Counted from the stretch's first letter, positions 7,582 to 15,382 are shown. The stretch is DNA of 33,204 nt from Saccharofermentans sp. (GCA_024683485.1 JAIKYD010000056.1:1-33204), one strand, 5' to 3'. Notes: generated by a model not told the origin, from the sequence alone. Translations and numbers: made by a program.

Positions 7582-8532
7582 TCAATTAAAATATATAACT
7601 TCATTGTCGGGCTTGCTTGTTATTGCATAGTCCTCGACCTGGAGACATGGAACGTTTATCTTGCCTCCCTGTCCGTCGTCATCCTCAAAATACCTTACCG
7701 TACCTGTAACCTTAAGCCACTGGTTAACGGGGAAATTGGATCTGAATTCGTAAAAACAGAGAACGCCCATCATCTGGATATCAGCTGCACAGCAGGTGTA
7801 GGCCTGTCTCTGGAGGACAAAGGCACGTCCGTTGAATTCCCGTAAAATGACCGACTGCCCGATAAGGCTTATTCTCTTGCCGTTATAACGGTTCATATTG
7901 TCCATAGCATCTGTATAGAACAGACCGAAATCCTCAGCTGCTATATGGCAAGGATCCTGCTTAAGGTCAAAGGGCAGGTGGTCCTCGATCCTAATGATCT
8001 TGTTGTCTTTGCCAAGGAAATTGATGCTCATGCCGGGATTTACAGCCTTGACAGAACCTCTCAGTTTGGGGATATTGTCTTTCTCCTCATCAACCCTGTT
8101 GAAGATTACAGTATCTCCGTATCTGAAATAATCAGCAAAGAATGTCTGCATGTTCTTGAAATATTCGCCATAGGTGGAAGCATCGATTACAACAACGGCA
8201 GCTGCAAGTGCCCATCGTTCGGGCACGTCCACTTTCTCGAAAAACTCTGACGGCGAGACTGAGCCGTTCCATTCGATGAAGACTATACCGGGTTTATATT
8301 TGGCTTCAATATCGAAAGTCAGCTCTTTTGTGACTTCGTCCGTATCGCAGTTTATGACAACAGGGTTTGCACCCTCATAGTTCTCCTGAATATATTCCTC
8401 TTCGCCTTCTTCCGTGTTGATTACTACGACTTTGCGGTTTTTAAAGTTCTCTCCGCCGATCCATGAACAGATTACGGAAGTCTTACCGCTGTCCAGAAAT
8501 CCGGTAAAAAAGTAGACCAGACAATCATCCAT
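7582..8532 (-). CDS. CobW-like P-loop protein with a YcgQ-like (TIGR03943/DUF1980) C-terminus
   Basis: A 316-residue protein with two parts. The N-terminal 190 residues resemble a CobW/G3E GTPase: Walker A GFLDSGKTS (11-19), VVVIDAS (113-119) and a NRVD motif (145-148) in the NKxD position. The family CxCC metal motif is missing at its expected site (VVINCDTDEV). The C-terminal ~100 residues (about 218-315) look like the end of the YcgQ/TIGR03943 proteins. They include YTCCAADIQMMGV (245-257), QWLKVTGTVRYFE (271-283) and VPCLQVEDY (294-302). YcgQ-type proteins occur with a YcgR-type permease in other Firmicutes, often beside CobW proteins, so a role in metal or oxyanion handling is an inference. 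It is first in the run CobW-like, GTPase, trkA, trkH. The domain match is by eye. Confidence 0.8.
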   Translation of the reverse strand: MDDCLVYFFTGFLDSGKTSVICSWIGGENFKNRKVVVINTEEGEEEYIQENYEGANPVVINCDTDEVTKELTFDIEAKYKPGIVFIEWNGSVSPSEFFEKVDVPERWALAAAVVVIDASTYGEYFKNMQTFFADYFRYGDTVIFNRVDEEKDNIPKLRGSVKAVNPGMSINFLGKDNKIIRIEDHLPFDLKQDPCHIAAEDFGLFYTDAMDNMNRYNGKRISLIGQSVILREFNGRAFVLQRQAYTCCAADIQMMGVLCFYEFRSNFPVNQWLKVTGTVRYFEDDDGQGGKINVPCLQVEDYAITSKPDNEVIYFN

Positions 8533-8641
8533 AAAAGTGTACCTCGTTTAACAGATATTATTTTGTCCCTGAATTGTTATTATTTCAAGCAAGAAAAGTA
8601 ATAAAATCAAATATCATGATTTTTGATTTTTTGGAGTTTTA

Positions 8642-9643
8642 ATGAAATCGGTCAAGATCGGCGGCATTACAATTAATAATCCTGTGGTATTGAGCCCTAT
8701 GGCGGGAATAAGCAGTCTCCCGTTCAGGGTCATATGCAATGAAATGGGTGCCGGTTACAGTCCGACAGAGCTCGTCAGTGCGAGATCCATCAGATATAAC
8801 GGCATTGATAAGAGTCTCCGTTATATGAGGATATTGCCTGAGGAAGAGGGGATTACCGCAATCCAGCTTTTCGGGAGTGAACCGGAGGATTTTGAGGCTG
8901 CAATAGAGACAATAATGGATACGCCTGTCCTCAAGGAAGTCTCGATGATCGATATAAATATGGGATGTCCTGTTCCCAAAGTCGTTAAGACAGGTTCCGG
9001 AAGTGCTCTTATTGAGGATCCAGATAGGGCTTCAAATATAGTAAAAGCCTGCAAGAAAACGGTGTCGCAGCTCCCGAGACCCGTCCCTGTGACTGTGAAG
9101 ACTAGAGCCGGTTATAACGCTGATGATAAGGGAAAACCGGATTTTGCCAGGGCATTGGCAGATGCAGGCTGTGATATGATTTGTGTCCACGGAAGGACAA
9201 GAACGCAGATGTATCACGGAGAAAGTTCCAATGAGGCAATTTCCGTTATGAGAGAGGCCGTAAGAGGATACGAAATACCTTTTTTTGCGAACGGGGATAT
9301 AACAGATGCGGGTTCAGCGCGCAAGGTCTTTGAGCAGACAGGCTGTGACGGCATAATGATAGGCCGGGCTGCAAGAGGAAATCCGTGGATATTCGGGCAG
9401 ATCCTGGCAGGACTCGATGGCAGGGAGATACCCGCAGATCCTGCACCTGAGATCAGAAAGGAAATGCTGATCCGGGAACTTGAAGGAAGGCTCAAGTATC
9501 TTCCTGAAGATGTGGCGGTAAGGGAATTCAGAAGCGTGATGCCATACTATATCAAGGGGATTCAGGGTGCGGCCAGGATAAAAGTGCAGCTTGTCAGCGC
9601 CGTTAGTTTTGAGGAAGTAAAGGAGATAATAGAACTTGTCTGA
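8642..9643 (+). CDS. dusB: tRNA-dihydrouridine synthase (DusB/NifR3 family)
   Basis: A 333-residue FMN enzyme that reduces specific uridines in tRNA to dihydrouridine with NAD(P)H. It has the N-terminal VVLSPMAGISSLPFR flavin motif, the catalytic cysteine C109 in DINMGCPVPKV, VTVKTRAGY, VHGRTRTQMY, FANGDITD and IMIGRAARGNPWIF, all typical of the TIM-barrel Dus family. A short C-terminal helical domain follows. The length is normal. The start is the ATG at 8642, preceded by TTGGAG. The gene diverges from the CobW-like gene across a 109-bp AT-rich spacer, and its 3' end overlaps the next gene by eight bases, which suggests co-transcription. I used dusB by family resemblance; the substrate position cannot be read from sequence. 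Confidence 0.93.
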   Translation: MKSVKIGGITINNPVVLSPMAGISSLPFRVICNEMGAGYSPTELVSARSIRYNGIDKSLRYMRILPEEEGITAIQLFGSEPEDFEAAIETIMDTPVLKEVSMIDINMGCPVPKVVKTGSGSALIEDPDRASNIVKACKKTVSQLPRPVPVTVKTRAGYNADDKGKPDFARALADAGCDMICVHGRTRTQMYHGESSNEAISVMREAVRGYEIPFFANGDITDAGSARKVFEQTGCDGIMIGRAARGNPWIFGQILAGLDGREIPADPAPEIRKEMLIRELEGRLKYLPEDVAVREFRSVMPYYIKGIQGAARIKVQLVSAVSFEEVKEIIELV

Positions 9644-10268
9644 CATAATAATCACAATACTTGCCGTTATAGCAGGCAGTCTGATGTGTTTTGAAGGCTA
9701 TAAACTTTTCCGGTTAAGTCTGGGTATTGCAGGTGCTGTCGGAGGCTTTGCCCTTGCAAGATTTCTGATCAATCTGACCGGGGAGATGGGTCTTGAATGG
9801 AATGGAATCGCGAAAACCGCAGTGTTGCTGCTGTTCACGCTGGGTCTCGGCATCCTTGCATTTAAACTTTATATGAAGGCGCTGATCGCCATAACGACTA
9901 TCGTGTGTGCTCTGTGGTTCTACGATGATTTCAATTTCCTTTTCGAGCGTGTGACAAATAACGCTCTCCGTATTGTCCTGACATTTGGAGCAGGTCTTTT
10001 TGCGGGAGTTTTGATAGGCATTATCGTATATTATGCCCAGAAATGGACTATCAGCCTGTTTACGGCATTTGCAGGGGCAAGGATCATCTCGGGCGTGCTG
10101 TCACCAATCCTGTGGTCCGGTATCCTGTCAGGTGAATATGCCGGAATCATTGAACAGAGGGTGCTTGGACCGGATATCGGAATCAGTTATCCGCTTGTCC
10201 GTGTGCTGGTCCTGACAGCCTTCTGTGTGGCCGGTTTTGTGATCCAATTAAAAACATCAAAAAAATAG
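9636..10268 (+). CDS. Polytopic membrane protein, possibly DUF4203/TMEM198-like
   Basis: A 210-residue protein with about six or seven hydrophobic helices rich in Gly and Ala (for example SLGIAGAVGGFALARFLI and LTFGAGLFAGVLIGIIVYYA). The glycine-rich repeated helices resemble the TMEM198/DUF4203 group, whose biochemical role is unclear. I chose the TTG at 9636 because AAAGGAG lies ten bases upstream inside the end of dusB, so the two genes overlap by eight bases and are probably co-translated. No catalytic motif is visible. A basic tail (KTSKK) suggests a cytoplasmic C-terminus. The reading as a real gene is strong; the family call is tentative. Confidence 0.72.
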   Translation: MSDIIITILAVIAGSLMCFEGYKLFRLSLGIAGAVGGFALARFLINLTGEMGLEWNGIAKTAVLLLFTLGLGILAFKLYMKALIAITTIVCALWFYDDFNFLFERVTNNALRIVLTFGAGLFAGVLIGIIVYYAQKWTISLFTAFAGARIISGVLSPILWSGILSGEYAGIIEQRVLGPDIGISYPLVRVLVLTAFCVAGFVIQLKTSKK

Positions 10269-10316
10269 TATGAAAAATAGTTTGACCAAATACCTTATGC
10301 TTGTTAAAATTTGGCT

Positions 10317-10342
10317 GGATACATATTTAGGGATATGTGTCC
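10317..10342. other. Intergenic stem-loop 1 between converging genes
   Basis: GGATACATAT pairs with ATATGTGTCC (10 bp with one G-U) around the loop TTAGGG. No run of T follows on either strand, so it is not a textbook terminator. It lies in the 207-bp gap between the convergent membrane-protein and dehydrogenase genes. Confidence 0.5.
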
Positions 10343-10390
10343 GGAATAATTAATTACGACAATTTTCTTAATCTATCCCTTATTCCATGT

Positions 10391-10422
10391 CGAGGGCATT
10401 CCGATTTACCGGGATGCCCTCG
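10391..10422. terminator. Stem-loop 2, probable bidirectional terminator
   Basis: CGAGGGCATTCC pairs with GGGATGCCCTCG over 12 positions with one G-U, loop GATTTACC. On the plus strand a TTTTT run follows only after a gap of about 15 bases, and on the minus strand no T run is close. The position between two converging genes favours a terminator, but its form is imperfect. Confidence 0.5.
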
Positions 10423-10475
10423 GCGTGTTATAGGGAATTTTTGTCATTGTTAGCCCCAGGAACCGGCTCAGACCA

Positions 10476-11447
10476 TCAGTTGACCTTGTTTACCGGATTG
10501 CCGTCAAGGAATGCCCTGAGGTTTTCAGCAGCCATATCTATTAGCCGGATTCTTGTTTCCACAGGCGTCCAGGCAATATGGGGAGTGATCACGCAGTTTG
10601 GCGCGCCGAGCAGAGGATTATCCGTAAGCATAGGTTCAACGCAGACAACATCAGCCCCGTAGCCGCCTAAAAGACCGCTGTCCAGGGCTTCCCTTACGGC
10701 AGATTCGTCTACCACAGGACCTCTGGCGCAGTTGATCAGTAACGCTCCTGGTTTGAAAAGAGCAAGCGAATCCCTGTTGATGATCTCTCTTGTCCCGTCC
10801 GTGAGCGGACAGTGGAGTGACACGACATCAGCTTTGCTGACACCTTCTTCAAACTCCAGATACCTGACGGCAGTTCCGGACAGATCTGCTGTTGTGCCTG
10901 TCAATGAAGTGTCGTGAGGAGTTGCGGTTACCTTCATCCCGAAGCCTGACGCGATCATGGCAACTCTTTTGCCTATCTTGCCCGGGCCGATTATATGGAT
11001 AGTTTTGCCGGCAAGTTCGGTTAATGGCGCCAGAAAATAGCAGAATTGAGGACACCTGCACCAGTCTCCGTTCATAACAGAAGCTGAGTGAAGCCCAGTC
11101 CGGTTTGTCAGTTCGAGGAGAAGCGCCATGGTGTGCTGGGCCGTGGCAAATGTTGCATATTCGGGAACATTGGTTACTGTGACACCATGTTCAGTTGCAG
11201 CTTCAAGATCCACAACATTGTAGCCGGTCGCAAGAACACCGATATATTTGAGATTGGGAAGCTTATCAAAGACTTCTTTGTCAAAGACTGTTTTGTTTGT
11301 TATTGCACACTCTGCATCCTGCATCCTTCCGATCAACTGTTCTTTGGAAGTGGTGCTGTAGGCCGTGACTTCGCCGAATTCTTCAAGTGCACCCCAGGAG
11401 ATGTCACCGGGATTTGCAGCCGAGCCGTCAAGAATAACTATCTTCAT
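10476..11447 (-). CDS. D-2-hydroxyacid dehydrogenase (glycerate/hydroxypyruvate reductase-like)
   Basis: A 323-residue NAD(P)-dependent reductase of the D-isomer-specific 2-hydroxyacid dehydrogenase family. It has the substrate-domain motif VLATGYNVVDLEAA, the Rossmann glycines G154, G156 and G159 (IIGPGKIGK), and the catalytic triad R242 (CARGPVVDE), E271 (VCVEPM) and H290 (ITPHIAW). The closest pattern I know is clostridial glycerate dehydrogenase/hydroxypyruvate reductase (HprA-like), which interconverts hydroxypyruvate and D-glycerate. Substrate cannot be fixed by eye, and glyoxylate or other 2-oxoacids remain possible. GGAGG lies about eight bases before the ATG at 11447. It stands alone on the minus strand between two plus-strand groups. 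A 17-bp inverted repeat lies upstream at 11493-11509. Confidence 0.9.
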   Translation of the reverse strand: MKIVILDGSAANPGDISWGALEEFGEVTAYSTTSKEQLIGRMQDAECAITNKTVFDKEVFDKLPNLKYIGVLATGYNVVDLEAATEHGVTVTNVPEYATFATAQHTMALLLELTNRTGLHSASVMNGDWCRCPQFCYFLAPLTELAGKTIHIIGPGKIGKRVAMIASGFGMKVTATPHDTSLTGTTADLSGTAVRYLEFEEGVSKADVVSLHCPLTDGTREIINRDSLALFKPGALLINCARGPVVDESAVREALDSGLLGGYGADVVCVEPMLTDNPLLGAPNCVITPHIAWTPVETRIRLIDMAAENLRAFLDGNPVNKVN

Positions 11448-11492
11448 ATATTTGCCTCCGGATTGTTTTCGGTTAGTAATGGAATAATTTTA

Positions 11493-11509
11493 GCAGTAAA
11501 AAATACTGC
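11493..11509. repeat. Short perfect inverted repeat in a divergent promoter region
   Basis: GCAGTA and TACTGC flank five A residues, in the spacer between the dehydrogenase gene (minus) and the CbiG-like gene (plus). It is about 45 bases from the dehydrogenase start, where an operator or an mRNA 5' hairpin could sit. Nothing else in the sequence identifies a regulator. Confidence 0.35.
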
Positions 11510-11579
11510 AAGAGTGTTAATGTTATATCAGAATAATAACGGAAGGTCAGTATTCCATTAAGAGGGCGGTCTCAAATCT

Positions 11580-12647
11580 ATGTATATCATTTGTTACGGT
11601 AAATCTCCCAAGGCAATTACAACAGGACAGAAACTGATAAACGGGATCGGAGGCCGGTATGTTACGGGGACCGAACTTATAACCGGAAGTTTTGTTATCT
11701 CTGAAGGCGAGACAGACTGCGCCATACTCATGATCATGCCATTGGAAATGGCCATCAAGTCTATGGAGGAGACTATCACGGATAAGACACGTGATCTCCC
11801 GGTTATCGCAGTTTCTCCTGAGGGAAGGTATGCTGCAATTCTTAGGCGCGGAAGCAGGCCCTATGAACAGGGTGCGGATAATGTTTATTCCGCTGTCGTC
11901 AAAGAACTGGGTCCATTTTGTTTCTCTGGCTTTGAGGGCAGGGCGGAGACAACCAACGATCTGACTGACCTTGTGACCGGATATGATATGACAGTTAATG
12001 ACAGGGAGGTTCTCGGGAAGATAAATGATAAGATCCGGAATGGCGGGAAAGTCAATGTCTATACGGATCTTCCCGTTATCTTTGCTGATCCGGTAATTGA
12101 CCCCATGACATATTCACTGCACAGCTATCCTTATGATATGAGGGATGATTTTATCAGGCAGTACAAGGCTTCTAAGGAAGGAAAGACCGAGCCGTCTGTG
12201 TTCATCACCTGTGCTTATCTCGGTGATGAAGATGATGACAGGAATCTGATCCTTGTCCCAAAACTCTTAAGTTTGGGAATTGAGATCAAGACCAGGACGG
12301 ATCCCGACTATTGCCGTACTGCCATCAGGAAATCCCTGATAAATCATCTGCTGAATCCTGATGCGGTGGCCAGAGTGGGTTCCACATATTCTGCAAGGGA
12401 AAGCACTATCATTAAAGGAATAGCCGGGGAACTCGGCGCTGAGGTCGTATCAATTGACTCTGACAGACGGACCAAGGCGAATATCCCTATGGAGATGACA
12501 TTCTCGCCTGATAAAAAGAATGATACCGCCACTGCTCTTGCTTACCTTGCGAGCCGTGAGGGTTCCCTGGTCATAAGAAGATCGGCATCTGCGAGGGGAC
12601 TTGTGTTCTCGGTTGCTGTAAACAGGGAAAATATCATCTTGCCATAA
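11580..12647 (+). CDS. Divergent CbiG-like protein (cobalt-precorrin-5A hydrolase family)
   Basis: A 355-residue cytoplasmic protein whose layout follows CbiG. An N-terminal half contains LPVIAVSPEGRYAAILRRG (the CbiG region usually reads as VxVDExGRFVIPLLxGH). A C-terminal CobE/GbiG-type domain begins near RNLILVPKLLSLGIEIKTR and runs through the alpha/beta stretch VARVGSTYSARESTIIKGIA. It ends ATALAYLASREG...LVFSVAV, as CbiG proteins do. CbiG opens the ring-A lactone of cobalt-precorrin-5A in anaerobic B12 synthesis. Several usual family residues are changed, including GIEIKTRT where GxGCRRG is normal, and no other cobalamin gene is nearby, so the activity may have drifted. The ATG at 11580 has only a modest GAGGG upstream. 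The resemblance is by eye and remote. Confidence 0.6.
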   Translation: MYIICYGKSPKAITTGQKLINGIGGRYVTGTELITGSFVISEGETDCAILMIMPLEMAIKSMEETITDKTRDLPVIAVSPEGRYAAILRRGSRPYEQGADNVYSAVVKELGPFCFSGFEGRAETTNDLTDLVTGYDMTVNDREVLGKINDKIRNGGKVNVYTDLPVIFADPVIDPMTYSLHSYPYDMRDDFIRQYKASKEGKTEPSVFITCAYLGDEDDDRNLILVPKLLSLGIEIKTRTDPDYCRTAIRKSLINHLLNPDAVARVGSTYSARESTIIKGIAGELGAEVVSIDSDRRTKANIPMEMTFSPDKKNDTATALAYLASREGSLVIRRSASARGLVFSVAVNRENIILP

Positions 12648-12665
12648 TAAAAGTTAGGATATAAT
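12639..12665 (+). promoter_or_regulatory. Candidate promoter of the lipoprotein gene
   Basis: A perfect TATAAT at 12660-12665 lies after TTGCCA at 12639-12644, with a short 15-bp spacer. The predicted transcript start near 12672 falls just before a stem-loop. Confidence 0.5.
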
Positions 12666-12672
12666 AAGTTTA

Positions 12673-12688
12673 TGCGGCCTTTGCCGCA
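12673..12688 (+). other. GC-rich stem-loop at the predicted 5' end of the lipoprotein mRNA
   Basis: TGCGGC and GCCGCA form a perfect 6-bp stem with the loop CTTT. There is no following T run, so it is a poor terminator for the upstream gene. It begins about eight bases after the TATAAT box, so it could cap the mRNA 5' end and slow decay. Confidence 0.45.
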
Positions 12689-12733
12689 GGGAAAAGATAT
12701 AAGGATTAGATTAACGATTTGGAGGTACATCAA

Positions 12734-13804
12734 ATGAAGAAGCTTGAAGGGAACAAACTTGTGGCTTTATTGATCTCTGCAGGTATGGCGGTAACGCTTC
12801 TTGCCGCTTGTTCCATAAATACTGATGAATTGGAACAGGGAATATATGATCTGGGCAATGCCTTCACAAGCCAGACCGTTACAGAGACCGAGATAGAGAC
12901 CGTGCCTGTGACAACGACTGAGTCTGAGGAAACAACGGCTGAGACGACTGCGGAGCCGACCGCTACTCCGACTCCTACACCTACTCCCACGGCAACGCCT
13001 TCTCCGACGCCCCTTCCGCAGCGTGTGGATTTCTCTGATTATACGGATATTGATCTTTCCGACACATTTACCGTAACGGTTGAGAATTTCGGTGAGAAAA
13101 CATATTCTGATGACAACAAGGAACTTCTTGCCACTTTTGAGGGGAACAGACTGGTTGTAACAAAAGCCGCCAACAAGACCATCGGAGATTCGATTAACCT
13201 TCTGGTTGACGGATTCTATACTGAAGCTGAAGGAGCCTACAGCAGGGCAGTTGCCAAGGCCAAGACCGAATACAATCTTACCGGTGTTATCGAGAATCCT
13301 TCGGCTGTAACGGTGGATTTCGAATATGCGACCAACGGCCGTGCGCTCTCAGTTCTCATGATCTATGAGGTTAAAGGTGTTGAAACGGACGAGACAACAG
13401 TCATTGACTTCGCAAGTTTTGATATGCTCTCAGGTCAGTACATTAATTTTGCTTCCATAAGCAAGGATCCTGCAGGTCTTGAGGATGCTCTGAGAAGAGG
13501 ACTTGAGAATTCGCTTAAGATTCAGCCCACGCCCACGCCTACACCTTCAATATCTCCTGTAAGACCTCAGGAGACGGTTGAAACAACGGAAGTGGTAGAA
13601 GAAACTGAAGCAAAGAAGGTTCCTTCTGCTTATGAATTTGAGGCTTTGTACTTTGCTCCGGGTACTGAGGTATCTGATGCCCAGAACAGTGCATTCGCAA
13701 CTGTTTACGGAATCTATGACGGAACTGTCTACAGCGCGGTTATTGATATTAATGCTTATGCGGATCTTCTGAACCGTTACGGTGCTTCATTATTCTCCGT
13801 CTGA
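12734..13804 (+). CDS. Surface lipoprotein with Thr/Pro linkers, unknown function
   Basis: A 356-residue predicted lipoprotein. The ATG at 12734 follows GGAGG by eight bases. The signal peptide (MKKLEGNKLVALLI...) ends at a lipobox LLAAC with the lipidated cysteine at C26. A long Thr/Glu/Pro linker (residues about 45-95, with TPTPTPTPT repeats) leads to a folded alpha/beta region of about 150 residues (SDTFTVTVENFGEKTY onward). A second linker follows (QPTPTPTPSISP), then a C-terminal domain of about 80 residues. The two linkers suggest two globular modules held away from the membrane on the outer face of a Gram-positive cell. No catalytic motif is apparent and I do not recognise the domains. 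It has its own promoter and a strong terminator, so it is monocistronic. Confidence 0.8.
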   Translation: MKKLEGNKLVALLISAGMAVTLLAACSINTDELEQGIYDLGNAFTSQTVTETEIETVPVTTTESEETTAETTAEPTATPTPTPTPTATPSPTPLPQRVDFSDYTDIDLSDTFTVTVENFGEKTYSDDNKELLATFEGNRLVVTKAANKTIGDSINLLVDGFYTEAEGAYSRAVAKAKTEYNLTGVIENPSAVTVDFEYATNGRALSVLMIYEVKGVETDETTVIDFASFDMLSGQYINFASISKDPAGLEDALRRGLENSLKIQPTPTPTPSISPVRPQETVETTEVVEETEAKKVPSAYEFEALYFAPGTEVSDAQNSAFATVYGIYDGTVYSAVIDINAYADLLNRYGASLFSV

Positions 13805-13841
13805 TATCCGCATTCCGTCAGCATTCTTAAAACAATAATTT

Positions 13842-13884
13842 ACACCGGCCGCTTAGGGAATTTATCCCGGGCGGCCGGTGTTTT
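13842..13884 (+). terminator. Strong Rho-independent terminator of the lipoprotein gene
   Basis: ACACCGGCCGC and GCGGCCGGTGT form a perfect 11-bp GC-rich stem around an 18-base loop and are followed directly by TTT. It lies 37 bases after the lipoprotein stop codon. Confidence 0.88.
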
Positions 13885-13914
13885 GATGTCCGGAAAGCAG
13901 GAATTGAAGTGGCA

Positions 13915-13925
13915 TGTGATATAAT
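13915..13925 (+). promoter_or_regulatory. Extended -10 promoter of the solute-binding protein gene
   Basis: TGTGATATAAT is an exact TRTG-n-TATAAT extended -10 element. No good -35 lies at 16-18 bp. It precedes the start codon at 13949 by 23 bases, with AGGAGG in between. Confidence 0.6.
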
Positions 13926-13948
13926 TTTCAAATTAGGAGGATAACAGG

Positions 13949-15382
13949 ATGAAGAAAAACAGATTGCTTGCTCTGTTGCTGGTTTCAGTAATGGCGGCAG
14001 GCATGGTTACGTCATGTGATAACCCTGTAAAGGATACAGCTGTAAGTTCAGAGACTTCGGCTGCTGTTCAGACAGAGCCTTCCGCAGTACCAACAACGGT
14101 CACAAATGAACTTTCCGGATATAAGGAACTGCCGGTTGCGGAAGTTGCCGATGAAGACGACGGCAAGATACTGATCTACAGTTATAACAGGGAGTTTGCT
14201 GCTCTTGCAGAGAAGTATGCAGGCATCACGGATAACGATTACGAGTTTGTTGAGATATCAGATGTTGATGAATACCAGGAAAAACTTGATGCTGTTCTTG
14301 CCAATGGTAACGGGGCTCCCGATATCTTCGTATGTGATGCTGCTTTTGCAAAGAAATATATAACATCCGGCAAGGCCATCGCTATAAATGATCTCGGAAT
14401 AGACTATTCCGAGTGTGCGGATATGTTTGACTATACGCTCAGGTTTGCAAGCGACGATGACGGTGTCATAAGAGGTCTTGCATGGAAAGCCTGTCCCTGT
14501 GGTGTTTTCTATGAGAGAACCCTTGCGGAAAAATACCTTGGAACATCAGATCCTGATGAACTTGCGGCTTCTTTTGCATCATGGGATTCTGTGCTCGGAA
14601 CTGCCGGAAAGGTTAATACGGATTCTGAAGGTTCCGTAAAACTGATCCCTGGATATACCGAGATCTATGATGCTTTCCTTGCTTCACGCAGTACCGGATG
14701 GTTAAAGGACGGAGAAATCAATATCGATCCGGATGCTGAGGGGCTTTTCGATTATGCAAAGACTCTGTACACTGATGATCTTACGTTCAATGCCGAGAAA
14801 TGGTCGGATTCATGGAACAGCAGGATGTCAAACAGGACTGTAGTATCTTATTGGGGTTCTTTGCAGTTCGCGAAATATCAGCTTGCACTTAATCCCGGTG
14901 AAGGGTCTGCGGTCAATCCGACAGCGGGTGACTGGGGGATCACATCCGCACCTGAGAATTACTTCAGCGGCGGAGCATGGGTAATGGTATCAAGTTATTC
15001 CGGAAAGAAAGCAACAGCTGCTGAGATCATAAGAGCTGTCTGCATCAATGAGGATAACCTCAAAGATATGGTGAATAAGGGTGAGTTCGCAAACAGCATC
15101 AGGCTCATGACTGAAGCATCTGAAGATGATAAGTTTGCATTTATGTGGCTTGGCGGACAGAATCCGTACAGCGTTCTTCTGAACAGTGCACTTAATGCCG
15201 ATGCTTCGCTCTATATAGTTGATGAAGATAAGTACAGAAGAGCATATAGTGCTGTGGTCGGTGCCTATTCCGAAGGCGCTTTTGAGACTGCGGATGAAGC
15301 AAAAGAAGCCTTCGCAGAAGAGTTTACCGAAGCAGAAGAACTTGATGAGGAAGAGCAGGAGGATGATGAGGAACAGGATTAA
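13949..15382 (+). CDS. ABC-transporter-type carbohydrate-binding lipoprotein
   Basis: A 477-residue extracellular solute-binding protein of the bacterial family 1 type. The signal peptide ends at lipobox VTSC (C23). A Ser/Thr-rich linker leads to the binding fold, which opens with GKILIYSYNREFAALAEKY and contains APDIFVCDAAFAKKYI and LAWKACPCGVFYERTLAEKYLG. This is the usual order for sugar-binding lobes in clostridial ABC importers. The C-terminus is unusually acidic (TEAEELDEEEQEDDEEQD). AGGAGG precedes the ATG. No permease or ATPase genes are adjacent, so it is an orphan or works with a transporter encoded elsewhere. Its place just before two cellodextrin phosphorylases makes cello-oligosaccharides a reasonable ligand, but that is inference. 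A terminator separates it from cbpA. Confidence 0.85.
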   Translation: MKKNRLLALLLVSVMAAGMVTSCDNPVKDTAVSSETSAAVQTEPSAVPTTVTNELSGYKELPVAEVADEDDGKILIYSYNREFAALAEKYAGITDNDYEFVEISDVDEYQEKLDAVLANGNGAPDIFVCDAAFAKKYITSGKAIAINDLGIDYSECADMFDYTLRFASDDDGVIRGLAWKACPCGVFYERTLAEKYLGTSDPDELAASFASWDSVLGTAGKVNTDSEGSVKLIPGYTEIYDAFLASRSTGWLKDGEINIDPDAEGLFDYAKTLYTDDLTFNAEKWSDSWNSRMSNRTVVSYWGSLQFAKYQLALNPGEGSAVNPTAGDWGITSAPENYFSGGAWVMVSSYSGKKATAAEIIRAVCINEDNLKDMVNKGEFANSIRLMTEASEDDKFAFMWLGGQNPYSVLLNSALNADASLYIVDEDKYRRAYSAVVGAYSEGAFETADEAKEAFAEEFTEAEELDEEEQEDDEEQD

